From: Cedecea davisae DSM 4568
GTDB lineage: Bacteria > Pseudomonadota > Gammaproteobacteria > Enterobacterales > Enterobacteriaceae
Direction: 5' to 3'
Assembly: GCF_000412335.2 (NCBI RefSeq)
Contig: NZ_KE161030.1
Location: forward strand, 2,012,328-2,076,327
Length of the DNA: 64,000 bases
Part shown: positions 61,686-64,000 of the stretch, in pieces
Position numbering within the stretch: position 1 is the first letter of the stretch
How the letters are laid out: every line of letters begins with the position of its first letter
Program-made: the position numbers and the translations under genes
The notes under the pieces: model-generated
Seen by the model: only the letters and a program-made list of their open reading frames with translations
What the model was told of the DNA's origin: nothing
Database searches by the model: none

Positions 61686-62828
61686 TCAGCTCAGCGCCTG
61701 CGCCAGGTCGGCCTGCAAATCATCGGCATCTTCAATACCCACAGATAAACGAATCAGCTGCGGCACGATACCATTGGCTAAACGTTGCTCAAGAGGAATG
61801 GACGCGTGCGTCATGGTGAAAGGCTGGCTGACCAGGCTTTCCACGCCGCCGAGGCTTTCGGCCAGGGTAAACCACTTAAGTTTCTTAATCACCTCTGCCG
61901 CACGCTGCTCGCCGCCGTGAACCACAATAGAGATCATGCCGCCAGGCTGGGACATTTGCCGGCGCGCCAGGCTGTGCTGCGGGTGGCTTTCCAGCCACGG
62001 AAAATAAACTTTTTCCACCGCCGGGTGCGCTTCCAGCCATTTAGCCAGCTGTAGGGCATTGGTGCTATGGCGTTCCATGCGCAGCGCCAGGGTACGTATA
62101 CCGCGCAGAGTAAGGAAGCTGCTGAACGGATCAAGCACGCCGCCAACCGCATTCTGCAAATAGCCCAGCTGCTGAGCGAGATCCTCGTTATTCCCCACTA
62201 CCGCCAGCCCGGCAACAACGTCAGAATGACCGTTCAGGTATTTGGTTGCCGAATGCACCACGATATCAAACCCGCTTTCCAGCGGGCGCTGCAATGCAGG
62301 AGAGGCAAAAGTATTATCGGCCACGCTAATCAGGCGGTGGCGTTTGGCAATATCCGCAATGGCCGCGAGATCGGCCAGCTTAAGCAGCGGGTTGGTCGGG
62401 GTTTCGACCCAGATCATGCGAGTTTCCGGGCGAATGGCCGCCTCTAACGCTTCGAGATCGTCCGGTTTTACCCAGCTAACCTGGAGAGAAGCGCTGCGCT
62501 TGCGCACGTTTTCAATCAGTCGCCATGTTCCGCCATAAACGTCATCAACGGCGATAATGTGGCTGCCGCTGTCCAGAATTTCGAGCACAGTGGAGATAGC
62601 CGCCAGGCCGGAAGCAAAGGCATACCCCTGTTTGCCGCCTTCCAGCTCGGCAATCGCGGTTTCCAGCGCCTGGCGCGTTGGGTTGCCGCTGCGTGAATAT
62701 TCAAAGCCGGTGTGCTGGCCGGGGGCGGGCTGCTCGAAGGTGGATGTGGCGTAGATCGGTGGCATTACCGCGCCGTGTGCATCCTCAAAAGTTCCGCTGT
62801 GTACGCTTTGGGTGGCAAACTTAGTCAT
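61686..62828 (-). CDS. mtcC: Cystathionine gamma-lyase MtcC
   Basis: The protein has 380 residues from the second of two adjacent ATGs, which is better spaced from AAGGA; starting at 62831 adds one Met. Cys/Met-metabolism PLP family: YSRSGNPTRQALETAIAELEGG, DVYGGTWRL, VETPTNPLLKL, SATKYLNGHSDVVAGLAV with the PLP lysine. Paired with a beta-synthase-type enzyme upstream, it should split cystathionine to cysteine, as in the Klebsiella mtcBC reverse trans-sulfuration pathway that lets cells use methionine as sulfur source. A MetB-like role is less likely given the partner. Confidence 0.87.
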   Translation of the reverse strand: MTKFATQSVHSGTFEDAHGAVMPPIYATSTFEQPAPGQHTGFEYSRSGNPTRQALETAIAELEGGKQGYAFASGLAAISTVLEILDSGSHIIAVDDVYGGTWRLIENVRKRSASLQVSWVKPDDLEALEAAIRPETRMIWVETPTNPLLKLADLAAIADIAKRHRLISVADNTFASPALQRPLESGFDIVVHSATKYLNGHSDVVAGLAVVGNNEDLAQQLGYLQNAVGGVLDPFSSFLTLRGIRTLALRMERHSTNALQLAKWLEAHPAVEKVYFPWLESHPQHSLARRQMSQPGGMISIVVHGGEQRAAEVIKKLKWFTLAESLGGVESLVSQPFTMTHASIPLEQRLANGIVPQLIRLSVGIEDADDLQADLAQALS

Positions 62829-62844
62829 CATATTTCCTTTGTAT

Positions 62845-63810
62845 TCATGCCAGGTTTTGCTGGCTGAGCCATTGATCGTTAAACATTTTCGACAGGTATT
62901 TATTGCCGCTGTCGCAGGCGAAAGTGACCACGCGCTTCGGTGAGGTTTGCGCCTGACAGTAACGAAGGGCGGCGGCGAGCAGGGTGCCGGTCGAAGAGCC
63001 AGCCAGTACCCCTTCGTGAGTCAGAAGGTTGCGTGCGGTGGCAAAGGCTTCGCGGTCGCTGATGCGGTAGGCATGCCGCACGCTCTTAAAGTCCGCCAGT
63101 TCGGGAACAAAATCTTCGCCTATGCCCTCAACCAGCCAGCTTCCCACTTCGCCGTAGCTACCGTGTTCAACTACGTCGGCAAGGATCGAACCGCACGGAT
63201 CGGCGAGGACAAACTCGGTATCTGGCGAATGCTGGTGGAAAAATTGCTGTAGCCCGCCAAGCGTACCGCCGGAGCCAACGCCTACCACAATGGCGTCGAT
63301 TTTTCCTTCGGCCTGCTGCCAAAGTTCAGGTCCCGTACCCCGGGCATGTGCCAGCGGGTTTGCCGGGTTGGAAAACTGGTCGATGTAGAAGCTACCGGGA
63401 ATATCAGCCGCCAGCCTGAGGGCGTAGTCCTGGTAGTAGTCCGGGTGGCCTTTGGTGACGTCGGAGCGGGTCAGGCGTACATCAACGCCCAGCGCCTGAA
63501 GATGGAAAATCTTCTCCTGGCTCATTTTGTCTGGCACCACCAGAATCAGCGGGTAGCCTTTTTGCGTGGCGATCAGCGCCAGGCCCAGCCCTGTATTACC
63601 GGCTGTTGCTTCGATTATTGTGCCGCCTGGCCGCAATTTGCCGCTGCGTTCAGCCTGCTCAATCATCGATAGCGCAACGCGGTCTTTAATTGAGCCGCCG
63701 GGATTTTGGTTTTCCAGCTTCAGCAGCAGCTCGCAGCAGCCGGTATCAAGGTGGTTCAGCCGCAGCAGCGGAGTGTGGCCTATCAGGTCAAGTACAGAGT
63801 CGGCAATCAT
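62845..63810 (-). CDS. mtcB: Cystathionine beta-synthase-like PLP enzyme MtcB
   Basis: The protein has 321 residues from the ATG at 63810 (GAGAG ribosome site); the frame continues to 63882 but the extra residues are not family-like. Cysteine synthase / CBS fold: LIGHTPLLRLNHL, NPGGSIKDRVALSMIEQA with the PLP lysine, EATAGNTGLGLALIA, GVGSGGTLGG. There are no CBS regulatory domains. It lies 16 bases upstream of mtcC. It should join homocysteine with serine or O-acetylserine to make cystathionine. Confidence 0.87.
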   Translation of the reverse strand: MIADSVLDLIGHTPLLRLNHLDTGCCELLLKLENQNPGGSIKDRVALSMIEQAERSGKLRPGGTIIEATAGNTGLGLALIATQKGYPLILVVPDKMSQEKIFHLQALGVDVRLTRSDVTKGHPDYYQDYALRLAADIPGSFYIDQFSNPANPLAHARGTGPELWQQAEGKIDAIVVGVGSGGTLGGLQQFFHQHSPDTEFVLADPCGSILADVVEHGSYGEVGSWLVEGIGEDFVPELADFKSVRHAYRISDREAFATARNLLTHEGVLAGSSTGTLLAAALRYCQAQTSPKRVVTFACDSGNKYLSKMFNDQWLSQQNLA

Positions 63811-63870
63811 GGTTCTCTCGCAACATGAAAAGTGTTCATGTATGGAATGATAGGGCGGCCAATTGCCCCA

Positions 63871-63915
63871 TCTAAAGAACATAAACCCGATGTTTAGAAC
63901 TGAAAGTAATATAAT
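63871..63915. promoter_or_regulatory. Upstream region of mtcB with TCTAAA/TTTAGA repeat and a TATAAT box
   Basis: TCTAAA (63871-63876) and TTTAGA (63893-63898) are inverted around 16 bases, a spacing seen in dimeric-regulator operators. TATAAT at 63910-63915 on the plus strand could be the -10 of a divergent gene to the right. Confidence 0.4.
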
Positions 63916-63947
63916 CTGCTGGTTTGGCGGTAGGGAGGGAAAGCCGT

Positions 63948-64000
63948 TTGGATGTCCAGAATGGGGGATGGCTAAAAGATACGTTTTTTGCAGGATCCGG
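63948..64000 (+). CDS. Possible start of a divergent gene (runs off the right edge)
   Basis: An AGGGAGGGA ribosome site at about 63932-63940 precedes a TTG at 63948, from which the frame stays open to the end (LDVQNGGWLKDTFFAGSG). A TATAAT box lies about 35 bases upstream. A regulator or partner gene of mtcBC would be expected here, but 17 residues are too few to identify it. Confidence 0.3.
   Translation, partial: MDVQNGGWLKDTFFAGS

Noticed and set aside
61686-62828. Cystathionine gamma-synthase (MetB) as the function
   Set aside because: The directly coupled beta-synthase-type gene and operon layout fit cystathionine gamma-lyase (MtcC) better. Sequence alone cannot fully exclude it.
1-64000. 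CRISPR arrays, tRNA and rRNA genes
   Set aside because: No regularly spaced repeats and no cloverleaf or rRNA-like stretches were noticed by eye. A covariance-model scan would be needed to exclude small RNAs.

Overview
The window looks like chromosome of an Enterobacteriaceae member (Enterobacter / Klebsiella / Cedecea-like). Support comes from enteric genes recognisable by sequence: nfrB-nfrA-ybcH, patD, ortT, a kbp copy, gpdQ close to the Enterobacter aerogenes enzyme, and an mtcB-mtcC pair as in Klebsiella. I cannot fix the genus. Most of the window is GC-rich and densely packed. About 1-8600 is visibly more AT-rich and looks acquired.

Layout. 1-8600: the N-terminal part of an intimin/invasin-like adhesin (runs off the left edge), an AT-rich gap, a truncated paralogue, and a 1552-residue protein that looks like a toxin or effector with a caspase-like His/Cys C-terminal domain. 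8648-15836: a six-gene operon with a peptide-type ABC importer, a luciferase-like monooxygenase and a CMD/AhpD-type peroxidase. 15954-18351: small secreted YncJ-like protein, AzlCD-type amino-acid exporter with its divergent XRE-cupin regulator, and an SMR drug exporter. 18679-24196: the nfrBA-ybcH exopolysaccharide / phage N4 receptor operon. 24309-26841: a CioAB-type bd oxidase with a 40-residue accessory protein. 27163-28634: an MFS metal exporter and CsoR/RcnR-family repressor with a perfect palindromic operator. 28656-29132: a GH46 chitosanase with an internal in-frame deletion.

29178-44922 holds two organophosphate-uptake clusters side by side. The first has a LacI regulator, a metallo-beta-lactamase-fold hydrolase, an inositol-monophosphatase-family enzyme and a four-gene ABC importer. 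The second has a Ugp-like importer and the glycerophosphodiesterase GpdQ. A 3.6-kb transposon-like unit (36178-39742) lies between them. It has inverted ends, a TTTTA duplication and a serine-resolvase remnant, and it carries a class 3 lipase with an overlapping lipoprotein gene, which resembles a type VI secretion effector-immunity pair.

45059-51499: a MocR-type regulator, a GNAT acetyltransferase, an unknown small protein, a PL7 alginate lyase, a double-Mop molybdate protein, patD, a kbp paralogue and the membrane toxin ortT. 51636-64000 is devoted to sulfur and peptides. It has an ABC importer (its fused ATPase encoded convergently), an M20-like hydrolase with altered metal ligands, a D-cysteine desulfhydrase-like enzyme, an ornithine-cyclodeaminase homologue, a rhodanese, a GntR regulator, and the reverse trans-sulfuration enzymes MtcC and MtcB.

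No rRNA, tRNA or CRISPR array was seen. All assignments come from reading the sequence and remembered family motifs. No searches were run.
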